Assembly (NCBI GenBank): GCA_024579835.1
Contig: CP102060.1
Location: 806,001 to 870,000 of the forward strand
DNA from: Clostridiaceae bacterium HFYG-1003
GTDB taxonomy: Bacteria; Bacillota; Clostridia; Clostridiales; Clostridiaceae
Reading direction: 5' to 3'
Length of the DNA stretch: 64,000 nt
Shown: positions 36,187 through 44,380 of the stretch, one piece after another
Position numbering within the stretch: the first letter of the stretch is position 1
How the letters are laid out: each line of letters opens with the position of its first letter
Translations under genes and position numbers: made by a program
The notes under the pieces: model-generated
Told to the model about the DNA's origin: nothing
The model's input: only the letters and a program-made list of their open reading frames with translations
Database searches by the model: none

Positions 36187-36462
36187 ATGACTGCACACAA
36201 ACAGATTACAATATTCGGATCGGATCTTTGACCCGGCTGCGAAGTCTTAAAGCATAAGCTGGAAGAAGCGGGAATCCGCTTCACCTATGCGTCCATCACG
36301 AATAATCTGGGGAACCTGAAAGCATTCCTGAAGTATCGGGAAAGTCTGGATATGTTCGACCGGGTGCGTGATGCCGGAGGCATTGGAATTCCTTTTGTTG
36401 TTGTCAACAAGGGAGAACAGTTCATGTTTGGAGATGACTTAAATCTGGAAGATTTAACATAA
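36187..36462 (+). CDS. glutaredoxin-like selenoprotein (in-frame UGA)
   Basis: 91-residue thioredoxin-fold protein read through one TGA at 36229-36231 (residue 15) to TAA at 36460. AAGGAG lies 6 bp before the ATG. The active site is G-S-D-L-Sec15-P-G-C18, where related clostridial glutaredoxin-like proteins have G-S-x-L-C-P-x-C. Downstream L-G-N-L-K-A-F-L-K-Y-R and the cis-Pro site G-I-P-F fit the same family. It is predicted to be a cytoplasmic thiol-disulfide oxidoreductase with a Sec nucleophile. It sits 83 bp after rpsB and 117 bp before tsf with no strong terminator between, so it should be co-transcribed with them. Confidence 0.9.
36246..36282 (+). promoter_or_regulatory. candidate SECIS hairpins of the glutaredoxin-like gene
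   Basis: Two hairpins follow the UGA. CTTA-AAGCA-TAAG at 36246-36258 has its loop about 20 nt after the UGA, the usual bSECIS distance, but a short stem. GAAGCGG-GAAT-CCGCTTC at 36265-36282 is strong but its loop is about 41 nt away, beyond the usual range. Which one, if either, acts is unresolved. Confidence 0.4.
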
Positions 36463-36579
36463 TCCGGCAGGGGAAGCCCTGTTCGGGCTTAAATATGAAA
36501 TGATCATTCGTTTCGGATCCGCTGATCCGAAAGGTGAACAGTCTTAAAGGCAAATCCAACTATATCAGGAGGAAAAATA

Positions 36580-37491
36580 ATGATTACTGCTCAGATGGTA
36601 AAAGAATTAAGAGACAAGACCGGTGCCGGCATGATGGATTCCAAGAAGGCTCTGACACAGGCCGAAGGAAACATGGAGCGAGCCATTGAAATATTGAGAG
36701 AAAAGGGACTGGCTTCTGCTGCCAAGAAAGCCGGCCGGATCGCTGCTGACGGAGTCGTTGCAACCTATGTTTCTGAAGACATGAAACAGGGCGGCATGAT
36801 TGAGTTCAACTGCGAAACAGACTTCGTTTCCCTGAATGAAGAATTTAAGACATTAGCCAATGATTTCGCCAAGATCGCTTCCACGACCAACGCGAAGACT
36901 GTGGAAGAATTCAAGGCGGAAGCTTACAATGGATCCACCGTTGGCGAAGCCATCACAGCTCTGATTGCCAAGATCGGCGAAAACATGGACCTGAGAAGAT
37001 TCGTGAAATTCGACGCTCAGGACGGCGCGATTGCCAGCTACATCCACATGGGCGGCAAAATCGGTGTTCTCGTTCAGCTGAAATCCGAAAATGCCAACGA
37101 AGAGGTTCAGAGAGTGGCCAAGGACGTTGCCATGCACGTAGCTGCCACCAATCCGGCGTTCCTGTCCAAGGACCTGGTTGACCAGGAATCCCTGGAAAAA
37201 GAAAAGGAAATCTACCGGGTTCAGGCCAGAAACGAAGGCAAACCGGAAAATATCGTAGAAAAGATGGTCATGGGCCGTATTTCCAAATACTACAAGGAAG
37301 CCGTTCTTCTGGAGCAGCCCTTTGTTAAGAATCCCGATCTGTCTGTTTCCAAGTTCGTTGAAGGCGAAGCCAAGAACCTCGGTTCCATGGAAGTCGTTCG
37401 CTATGTCCGCTTTGAAAAGGGCGAAGGCATTGAAAAGAAGGAAGAAGACTTCGCTGCAGAAGTTGCAGCCCAGATGAACCAGGGCAAATGA
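36580..37491 (+). CDS. tsf: elongation factor Ts
   Basis: 303-residue nucleotide exchange factor for EF-Tu. The N-terminal UBA-like domain reads [19 protein letters not shown]; the core includes [11 protein letters not shown] with AGGAGG upstream. Usually the second gene of the rpsB-tsf operon; here a selenoprotein gene lies between. Confidence 0.97.
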   Translation: MITAQMVKELRDKTGAGMMDSKKALTQAEGNMERAIEILREKGLASAAKKAGRIAADGVVATYVSEDMKQGGMIEFNCETDFVSLNEEFKTLANDFAKIASTTNAKTVEEFKAEAYNGSTVGEAITALIAKIGENMDLRRFVKFDAQDGAIASYIHMGGKIGVLVQLKSENANEEVQRVAKDVAMHVAATNPAFLSKDLVDQESLEKEKEIYRVQARNEGKPENIVEKMVMGRISKYYKEAVLLEQPFVKNPDLSVSKFVEGEAKNLGSMEVVRYVRFEKGEGIEKKEEDFAAEVAAQMNQGK

Positions 37492-37587
37492 TGCGCCGAC
37501 CCCTTAGCCTGGCTTAAGGGACAAGGTTTAGTCTAGGAAACCGAAAACCAATGATGAGAAAGCTCATAAGGGCTGATCGATATAAGC

Positions 37588-37627
37588 AAAATGGTGCAAC
37601 GACCGGAGCGGTCTTTGCACCATTTTT
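37588..37627 (+). terminator. terminator after tsf
   Basis: AAATGGTGCAA (from 37588) / TTGCACCATTT (37615-37625) stem enclosing a smaller GACC/GGTC stem, then a T-run. Confidence 0.85.
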
Positions 37628-37755
37628 ATGGAACGGCACCAGCGACAGCGGCGCTCTCCGGTTCAGCGGCGAGAAAAACAGTTAAAAGCTTCGAGTCTAA
37701 ACGGAGAGTGTGGTAAAATGAATACAGTCTATGACATTGCGGAGGAAGCAAACAA

Positions 37756-38472
37756 TTGGAAAAAAATACGAATCGCAAATATAAGCGCGTCATGCTGAAA
37801 CTGTCCGGAGAAGCTCTGGCCGGAACGAATGGGTACGGCATCGACTTTGAGGTCGCTTTACGGATTTCCCGGGAAATTAAGGAACTGGTGGACATGGGCG
37901 TGGAAGTCGGCGCCGTCATCGGAGCCGGCAACATCTGGCGGGGACGTCAGGGCGGCGGCATGGATCGGACCACAGCGGACTACATGGGCATGCTGGCCAC
38001 CTGCATCAATGCCCTGGCGCTGCAGAATTCCCTGGAGGACATCGGAGTCGAGACCCGGGTTCAGTCTGCCATTGAAATGCGGGAGATCTGCGAACCCTAT
38101 ATCCGCCGGCGGGCGATGCGGCATCTGGAAAAGGGCCGGGTCGTGATCTTCGCGGCCGGTTCAGGCAATCCGTATTTCTCCACCGATACAGCGGCGGCTC
38201 TGCGCGCGGCGGAGATCGAAGCGGAAGCCATTCTGTTTGCCAAGAAAGTGGATGGAGTCTATGACAAGGATCCCAATCTGTATGCCGACGCAGTCAAATA
38301 CAACACCCTGACCTATCAGCAAGTGCTGGAACAGGGCTTGAAGGCAATGGATTCACCGGCCATGGCTCTGTGCAAGGACAACAATATTCCCATCATCGTA
38401 TTTTCACTGGATGAACCAGGCAATATCAAACGCGCCATAGCCGGCGAAAACATCGGAACCATTATTTCATAG
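37756..38472 (+). CDS. pyrH: uridylate kinase
   Basis: 238-residue hexameric UMP kinase of the amino acid kinase fold. [14 protein letters not shown] near the N terminus and G-A-G-N-I-W-R-G are the phosphate and substrate loops; [13 protein letters not shown] and D-G-V-Y-D-K-D-P complete the pattern. TTG start with GCGGAGG about 10 bp upstream. First gene of pyrH-frr-uppS-cdsA. Confidence 0.96.
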   Translation: MEKNTNRKYKRVMLKLSGEALAGTNGYGIDFEVALRISREIKELVDMGVEVGAVIGAGNIWRGRQGGGMDRTTADYMGMLATCINALALQNSLEDIGVETRVQSAIEMREICEPYIRRRAMRHLEKGRVVIFAAGSGNPYFSTDTAAALRAAEIEAEAILFAKKVDGVYDKDPNLYADAVKYNTLTYQQVLEQGLKAMDSPAMALCKDNNIPIIVFSLDEPGNIKRAIAGENIGTIIS

Positions 38473-38488
38473 GAGGTATTTTCTACTC

Positions 38489-39043
38489 ATGATCAAGGAC
38501 ATTTACAAAAAAGCGGAAGAGAAAATGAACAAGACCCTGCATAACCTGGAGGCGGAGCTGGACACGCTGAAAGCGGGCCGTGCCAATCCTCACATGCTGG
38601 ATCGGGTCGAAGTGGATTACTATGGCTCCATGATGCCGATCAATCAGGTCGGAAACATCACGGTCCCGGAGCCGAGAATGCTGTGCATTACTCCCTGGGA
38701 GAAACCGATGCTGAAAGTCATCGAAAAGGCAATCCAGAAATCCGAGCTCGGCATCAATCCGGTAAATGACGGAACCATGATCCGGCTGGTCGTGCCGGAA
38801 CTGACGGAAGAAACCAGAAAGAATCTGGTCAAGCAGGTCAAGAAGTACGGCGAGGAAAGCAAGGTAGCGATCCGCTCCATCCGCCGTGACGCCAATGACA
38901 AGATCAAGAACCTCAAGAAAGAGGACGTTCCGGAAGATGAGATCAAAAAGGGCGAAGAAGACATGCAGAAGCTGACAGACCAGTTTATCGTCAAAGTCGA
39001 TAAGGCCCTTGAAACGAAAGAAAAAGAAGTAATGACCATCTAG
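38489..39043 (+). CDS. frr: ribosome recycling factor
   Basis: 184-residue RRF that splits post-termination ribosomes with EF-G. Family motifs: L-K-A-G-R-A-N-P at about residues 28-35, the P-E-P-R turn, and the C-terminal helix with I-R-x-x-R-R-D-A-N-D. ATG after AGGAGG. 16 bp after pyrH. Confidence 0.97.
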   Translation: MIKDIYKKAEEKMNKTLHNLEAELDTLKAGRANPHMLDRVEVDYYGSMMPINQVGNITVPEPRMLCITPWEKPMLKVIEKAIQKSELGINPVNDGTMIRLVVPELTEETRKNLVKQVKKYGEESKVAIRSIRRDANDKIKNLKKEDVPEDEIKKGEEDMQKLTDQFIVKVDKALETKEKEVMTI

Positions 39044-39052
39044 GAGGAAAAC

Positions 39053-39805
39053 ATGGTGTCAGAAGCAGCCAATGCCGGGCAGGAACTGGATTTATCCCGA
39101 ATTCCCGCGCACATCGGGATCATTATGGATGGGAACGGCCGTTGGGCCAAAGCCCGGAATCTGCCTCGCTCCATGGGTCATAAGGCCGGCGTTGAAACGA
39201 TCCGCAGCATCGTCAGAGAGTGCAATCGCCTGGGCGTGAAATATCTGACCCTGTATGCCTTTTCCACCGAAAACTGGAAGCGGCCTGAGGCCGAGGTCGG
39301 TTTTCTCATGGATCTGTTGGTGCGCTATCTGCGCAGTGAGTTCCAGGAACTGCATGAAAACAACGTCATCATTGACTCCATCGGCGACATCGAGGCCCTG
39401 CCGGCCAAATGCCGGCAGGAGCTCGAATCCGCCTATGAGCGGACTCGCTCTAACACCGGAGTCCACATGTACCTGGCTTTGAATTACGGCGGACAGCGTG
39501 AAATCGTCAAAGCCGCCCAGAAAGCCATGGCTGATGTCCAGGCCGGAATACTGAAGCCGGAAGACCTGACCGAATCGACTTTCTCCCGGTATCTGTATGC
39601 CGGGGCAATCCCGGAACCGGATCTGATCATCCGCCCCTCCGGCGAGCTGCGGCTGTCCAATTTCATGCTCTACCAGTCAGCTTATTCCGAATTCTGGTTT
39701 TCACAGATTAACTGGCCTGATTTTACACCGGCTGACCTGCGTCAGGCCATCGCGGATTGTCAGAAGCGCGATCGGCGCTTTGGAGGGGTGAACAGTGAAG
39801 GATAA
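39053..39805 (+). CDS. uppS: undecaprenyl diphosphate synthase
   Basis: 250-residue cis-prenyltransferase that makes the C55 carrier for peptidoglycan. H-I-G-I-I-M-D-G-N-G-R-W-A near residue 19 holds the catalytic Asp. Y-A-F-S-T-E-N-W-K-R-P and the closing I-R-P-S-G-E-L-R-L-S-N-F motif are present. ATG after AGGAGG. Overlaps cdsA by 11 bp. Confidence 0.97.
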   Translation: MVSEAANAGQELDLSRIPAHIGIIMDGNGRWAKARNLPRSMGHKAGVETIRSIVRECNRLGVKYLTLYAFSTENWKRPEAEVGFLMDLLVRYLRSEFQELHENNVIIDSIGDIEALPAKCRQELESAYERTRSNTGVHMYLALNYGGQREIVKAAQKAMADVQAGILKPEDLTESTFSRYLYAGAIPEPDLIIRPSGELRLSNFMLYQSAYSEFWFSQINWPDFTPADLRQAIADCQKRDRRFGGVNSEG

Positions 39806-40634
39806 ATTTGATGATGTTCGCCAGCCATTGCAGGATAACCGGTATTTTGGCGCTCTGCTGCTCCTGCCGATCCTGATCGCCTTCATTGTGGGAGGGATCT
39901 GGCTCAAGGTTGTTGTTGTCCTGATGGGACTGCGCGCCCTGTATGAATTCTATGAAGTAGTCAAGCAGAAAGGCCTCCGGCCGATTCAGGTTGCCGGCTA
40001 CAGCTTTGCCCTGATCCAGTTTGCCCTGTTCTTTTTCGGCCGCACCGAGCTGAAGGTGCTTTCCGTCATTATCCTGTTTCTGACGGTGGCCGCCCTGATC
40101 ATCTCGGTGTTCCGCAAGGACTGCAACTTCATGGATGCAGCCGTCACCGTCATGGGCTTTATTTATACCATTGCCTTTTTCTCGCTGATCCTGCTGATCT
40201 ACGAGATGCCCGGAGGCAGGCACTATGTCTTCGCCATCTTTACCATCGCCTGGGTTTGCGATACGGCAGCCTACTTCACCGGCCGCTTCTTCGGCAAGCG
40301 GAAGCTGATTCCGGAAGTCTCCCCGAAAAAGACGGTGGAGGGTGCGCTGGGCGGACTGGCAGGCGGTGCACTGGGTACCATGATCTATGGCTGGATCGTT
40401 CTTCTGACCGGCCAGCCTGTGATGAATCCGCTCCATTTTCTGGTGATGGGCTTCATCGGATCCTTCTTCTCCCAGATCGGCGACCTGATCGCGTCTTCCA
40501 TCAAGCGGGACTGCGGCGTCAAGGATTATCCCAAGCTGATCCCGGGACACGGCGGCATACTCGACCGGTTTGATTCCGTCCTGCTGGCAGCTGTTTCGGT
40601 CTTCCTGTATCTGACCATCATCTTTGGCCATTAG
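39795..40634 (+). CDS. cdsA: phosphatidate cytidylyltransferase
   Basis: 279-residue multi-pass membrane enzyme that makes CDP-diacylglycerol. About seven hydrophobic segments; the C-terminal signature D-Y-P-K-L-I-P-G-H-G-G-I-L-D-R-F-D-S is clear, as is S-P-K-K-T-V-E-G. GTG start with GAGGGG upstream, inside uppS. The usual uppS-cdsA-dxr-rseP order is kept. Confidence 0.96.
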   Translation: MKDKFDDVRQPLQDNRYFGALLLLPILIAFIVGGIWLKVVVVLMGLRALYEFYEVVKQKGLRPIQVAGYSFALIQFALFFFGRTELKVLSVIILFLTVAALIISVFRKDCNFMDAAVTVMGFIYTIAFFSLILLIYEMPGGRHYVFAIFTIAWVCDTAAYFTGRFFGKRKLIPEVSPKKTVEGALGGLAGGALGTMIYGWIVLLTGQPVMNPLHFLVMGFIGSFFSQIGDLIASSIKRDCGVKDYPKLIPGHGGILDRFDSVLLAAVSVFLYLTIIFGH

Positions 40635-40662
40635 AACCCGAAACCTGACTAAGGCGTAAAGC

Positions 40663-40696
40663 AAGAGCTCTTCCCTTCCGGAGGAGCTCTTTTTTA
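40663..40696 (+). terminator. terminator after cdsA
   Basis: AGAGCTCTTCC / GGAGGAGCTCT stem with a short loop and T-run. TATAAT at 40733-40738 downstream could be the dxr -10 box, without a good -35. Confidence 0.8.
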
Positions 40697-40796
40697 TGCC
40701 GAAGCTTCAGGTCGGTCAGCCGCCTTTTTTGATATAATGGAGTATGCGAAGCACCGGGATTAATATTCCCGAAAATCTCTATATTCTCTGCATGAG

Positions 40797-40877
40797 AAGC
40801 ACAGAATGTGAAGAAAGCACAGAATGTGAAGTAAGTACAGAAAGCACAGTATGAGAAGTAAGCCCAGAACGCGCGGA
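40797..40877. repeat. 18-bp intergenic tandem repeat upstream of dxr
   Basis: AAGCACAGAATGTGAAGW units at 40797-40814, 40815-40832, 40842-40859 and a diverged 40860-40877; an 8-bp fragment sits between the second and third. It would lie in the dxr 5' leader. A hairpin CAGGCAA/TTGCCTG follows near 40929-40946. Confidence 0.8.
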
Positions 40878-40959
40878 ATGCGCGCAATATGCAGGAAAAT
40901 CATCAAGCGATAATAGCACAGAACGCACAGGCAAGAGTTTGCCTGATAAAGGATCAAAT

Positions 40960-42144
40960 ATGGAACATAGAGAAAAGAAACAGCAAAATACGGAGGCTCC
41001 ATTGAACAGAAAGCGGATCATCCTGCTGGGAGCGACGGGATCCATCGGCCGCCAGACCCTGGATGTTATCCGGCAGAGTCCTCACCTGCAACTGGTGGGT
41101 GCTTCGGTTCATTCGAATGTGGCCAGCCTGGCCCAGCTGATTGAAGAATTTGACCTGACTTTGGTTTGCATTACGGATGAGACGGCCGCCCGGGGCTTTT
41201 CCCGGGAAGGGGTCAGGGTGCTGGTCGGCGCCCCGGGCATGGAGGAACTGGCCCGGCAGGACTGCGACATCGTTCTGACGTCGGTGGTAGGGCTGGCGGG
41301 GCTGAAGGCCACGGTGGCGGCCATTGAGACAGGACATGATATTGCCCTGGCCAATAAGGAGACGCTGGTGGGGGCAGGATCTCTCGTTATGGATCTGGCG
41401 CGCCGCCATGGCGTCCGGATCTATCCGGTGGATTCGGAGCACTCCGCCATTTTCCAGAGTCTGCAGGGCTATCAGACCAGCGACATCAACCGCATCATTC
41501 TGACCGCCTCCGGCGGGCCGTTCCGTGGAAAAAGCCGCCAGGACCTGGAGGCTGTGACTGTGGAAGACGCCCTGAAGCATCCCAACTGGAGCATGGGCCG
41601 TAAAATTACCGTGGATTCCGCCACGCTGATGAACAAGGGGCTGGAGGTCATCGAAGCCCGCTGGCTGTTCGATGTGGCTCCGGAGCAGATCATCGTCCAT
41701 GTTCACCCCGAAAGTATCCTGCATTCCGGGGTGGAGTTCAAAGACCACTCCGTCATAGCCCAGCTGGGCAACCCGGATATGCGGCTGCCGATCCAGTATG
41801 CCCTGAATTATCCGGAACGGCGGGAGGCAGTAACCCCGCCGCTGGATCTGTTCGCCGTGGGACGACTGACCTTTGAAAAGCCGGACCGCCAGACCTTCCG
41901 CTGCCTGGAGCTGGCCTATCGCGCGCTGGAACTGGACGGATACTATCCGCTGATTGTCAATACCGCCGATGAAGTGGCGGTGGAACTCTTCCTGACCGGA
42001 GACATCGGATTCCTGGAAATCGCCGAACTCATTGAGTTCGCCATGGAGCGCTTCGGCCGGTCCGGGGAACTGACTCTGGACGGCGTGGTGGAGCTGGATG
42101 CGATGTTGCGCCGTGATCTGGCCCAAATGTATCGAAATCGATAA
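40960..42144 (+). CDS. dxr: 1-deoxy-D-xylulose 5-phosphate reductoisomerase
   Basis: 394-residue NADPH enzyme of the MEP isoprenoid pathway. The nucleotide-binding motif is L-L-G-A-T-G-S-I-G; A-N-K-E-T-L-V, V-D-S-E-H-S-A-I-F-Q and the M-N-K-G-L-E stretch form the metal and substrate site. The ATG at 40960 has AAAGGA 6 bp upstream. A TTG at 41002 with GGAGG 5 bp upstream is an equally plausible start and would give a standard short N terminus. ispG of the same pathway lies downstream. Confidence 0.95.
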   Translation: MEHREKKQQNTEAPLNRKRIILLGATGSIGRQTLDVIRQSPHLQLVGASVHSNVASLAQLIEEFDLTLVCITDETAARGFSREGVRVLVGAPGMEELARQDCDIVLTSVVGLAGLKATVAAIETGHDIALANKETLVGAGSLVMDLARRHGVRIYPVDSEHSAIFQSLQGYQTSDINRIILTASGGPFRGKSRQDLEAVTVEDALKHPNWSMGRKITVDSATLMNKGLEVIEARWLFDVAPEQIIVHVHPESILHSGVEFKDHSVIAQLGNPDMRLPIQYALNYPERREAVTPPLDLFAVGRLTFEKPDRQTFRCLELAYRALELDGYYPLIVNTADEVAVELFLTGDIGFLEIAELIEFAMERFGRSGELTLDGVVELDAMLRRDLAQMYRNR

Positions 42145-42265
42145 TTCGGTCCGTTTTTCACTTCATTTTAACCTGATGTGTCATAATATAGGGTGAATAA
42201 GACCATCCGGATCCGGTTCGCCTGACGAACCGTCCGAATCTACAACATTAGGAGAAACAAATTAT

Positions 42266-43282
42266 ATGAGTATTATCCTCGCGATCCTGGGCTTCGGTTT
42301 TTTAGTCCTGGTCCATGAATTCGGCCATTTTATCGTCGCCCGCCTGAACGGGGTCACCGTGGAGGAGTTCGCCATCGGCATGGGGCCGTCCCTGATTTCC
42401 CGCAAGGGAAAAAACGGCACCGTCTGGTCCATCAAAGCGCTGCCCATTGGCGGCATGTGCCAGATGAAAGGGGAAGACACCGGAGAAGAAGACGGCTCCT
42501 CCGATTCCTTCCAGTCCAAGCACCCGCTGCGGCGCATGAGCATTATTTTTGCCGGACCGCTCATGAACCTGATCACCGGCTTCCTGTTCTTTACCATTCT
42601 GGCCCAGAGCCTGGGCTTCCAGACTAACGTGGTAGAAAAAGTTCTCCCGGATTCACCCGCTGCCGCCATCGGCCTTCAGCCCGGCGATGCCATTGTCGAA
42701 GTCAACGGCAACAAGGTGACGACGTTCAATGATGTCATTACCTATATGGCCGTCGCGGAAGGGGCTCCGACCAAAATCAAGGTCAGCCGCGACAATGTGG
42801 TGTCTGAATATGATATTGTCCCGAAACAGACGGAAACCGGCCAGTATCTCATTGGCTTCCAGTCGCAGGTCGAAACGCAGCCGAATCTGGGTCAGTCCTT
42901 CCGCCAGGGACTGGTGGAGGCTTCGGCCATGATCCGTCAGACCTACTTTTCCCTGAAGCTGCTCTTCACCGGCCAGGTCGGCGTGGATCAGATGGGCGGA
43001 CCGGTGGCGATCCTGGGAATGGCATCCGAGGTGGCCAAGGTCAATTTCCTGAGCTTCCTGCGCTTTCTGGGCTTTTTGTCCATCAACCTGGCCATCTTCA
43101 ACCTGCTGCCGTTCCCGGCACTGGATGGCGGCTGGCTGGTGATTCTGTTCGTTGAACTGATCACCCGGCGCAAAATTCCGGAAAAATTCATGACCGGCTG
43201 GAATATGGCGGGTTTCACCATTCTCATGCTGTTCATGCTGTTTATTACATTCAAGGATATATTCTTCCCCATCGCCTATTAA
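42266..43282 (+). CDS. rseP: site-2 membrane protease RseP (RasP)
   Basis: 338-residue intramembrane zinc protease. H-E-F-G-H near residue 18 in the first TM segment is the metal site; N-L-L-P-F-P-A-L-D-G-G in the C-terminal TM region supplies the third ligand. A single PDZ domain (about residues 120-200: D-S-P-A-A-A-I-G-L-Q-P-G-D) lies between. In Bacillus the homologue cleaves anti-sigma factors and signal peptides. ATG after TTAGGAG. Confidence 0.95.
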   Translation: MSIILAILGFGFLVLVHEFGHFIVARLNGVTVEEFAIGMGPSLISRKGKNGTVWSIKALPIGGMCQMKGEDTGEEDGSSDSFQSKHPLRRMSIIFAGPLMNLITGFLFFTILAQSLGFQTNVVEKVLPDSPAAAIGLQPGDAIVEVNGNKVTTFNDVITYMAVAEGAPTKIKVSRDNVVSEYDIVPKQTETGQYLIGFQSQVETQPNLGQSFRQGLVEASAMIRQTYFSLKLLFTGQVGVDQMGGPVAILGMASEVAKVNFLSFLRFLGFLSINLAIFNLLPFPALDGGWLVILFVELITRRKIPEKFMTGWNMAGFTILMLFMLFITFKDIFFPIAY

Positions 43283-43314
43283 GAGGGGATCACGAAAGTC
43301 AAACGAGGAAATCT

Positions 43315-44367
43315 ATGATTACACGAAATAAAACCAGACAAGTGAAAATCGGCAATATTTCAATTGGGGGCAATGCCCCCATTGCTGTTCAATCCATGTG
43401 CAACACCGATACCCGGAACGTGGAGGCGTCGCTGGCCCAGATTCGCGCCCTGCGCACCGCCGGCTGCGACATCGTCCGGCTGGCCGTGCCGGATCTGGCG
43501 GCGGCTGACGCGCTGAAAGAAATCACAGCCGGCGTGGACATGCCCATGGTGGCGGACATCCACTTCGATTACCGCCTGGCTCTGCGCGCCATTGAAAACG
43601 GCATTGCCAAGCTGCGCATCAATCCCGGTAACATCGGCTCCCGCGACAAAGTGGAGCTGGTGGCGCGCGCCTGCCAGGACCGGGGCATTCCCATCCGGAT
43701 CGGCGTCAACTCGGGCTCTTTGGAGAAGGATCTGCTGGAGACGTACGGCGGTCCCGTACCGGAGGCTCTGGTCGCATCCGCCCTGCGCCACGCGGCCATT
43801 CTGGATGAAGTTAACTTCCATGATGTCATCATTTCCATCAAGTCTTCCAATGTCCTGCGCACGATTGAAGCCTACCGGCTGCTGGCGCAGAAGACCGACC
43901 TGCCGCTGCACATCGGCGTGACCGAGGCCGGCACCCTGTGGCGAGGCACCATTAAAAGCGCCGTCGGCATTGGCACGCTGCTGGCCGAGGGCATCGGCGA
44001 CACGCTGCGGGTGTCACTGACCGGAGATCCGGTGGAAGAAATCAAGGTGGGGCGGGAGATCCTGAAGTCCCTGGGTCATCTGAAGGAAGGTATCGAGTTT
44101 GTGTCCTGTCCGACCTGCGGCCGCACCGAAATTGACCTCATCGGCATTGCCAATGAAGTGGAAAAGCGCCTGGAAGGCTTGGACAAGGAAATTAAGGTGG
44201 CCGTCATGGGCTGTGTTGTCAACGGACCGGGCGAGGCCCGGGATGCCGACATCGGCATTGCCGGCGGCAAAGGGGTCGGCATGATCTTCAAGAAGGGACT
44301 GATTGTCCGCCGGGTGAAGGAAGAAGAGCTGGTGGAGGCCCTGATGGCCGAAATCGAGAACATGTAA
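43315..44367 (+). CDS. ispG: 4-hydroxy-3-methylbut-2-en-1-yl diphosphate synthase
   Basis: 350-residue Fe-S enzyme of the MEP pathway (GcpE). Cluster cysteines are in S-C-P-T-C-G-R-T and M-G-C-V-V-N-G-P-G-E-A. The TIM-barrel part includes A-D-I-H-F-D-Y and R-I-N-P-G-N-I-G. ATG after AACGAGGAAA. 32 bp after rseP. Confidence 0.97.
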   Translation: MITRNKTRQVKIGNISIGGNAPIAVQSMCNTDTRNVEASLAQIRALRTAGCDIVRLAVPDLAAADALKEITAGVDMPMVADIHFDYRLALRAIENGIAKLRINPGNIGSRDKVELVARACQDRGIPIRIGVNSGSLEKDLLETYGGPVPEALVASALRHAAILDEVNFHDVIISIKSSNVLRTIEAYRLLAQKTDLPLHIGVTEAGTLWRGTIKSAVGIGTLLAEGIGDTLRVSLTGDPVEEIKVGREILKSLGHLKEGIEFVSCPTCGRTEIDLIGIANEVEKRLEGLDKEIKVAVMGCVVNGPGEARDADIGIAGGKGVGMIFKKGLIVRRVKEEELVEALMAEIENM

Positions 44368-44380
44368 GCGGGAGCAGGTT

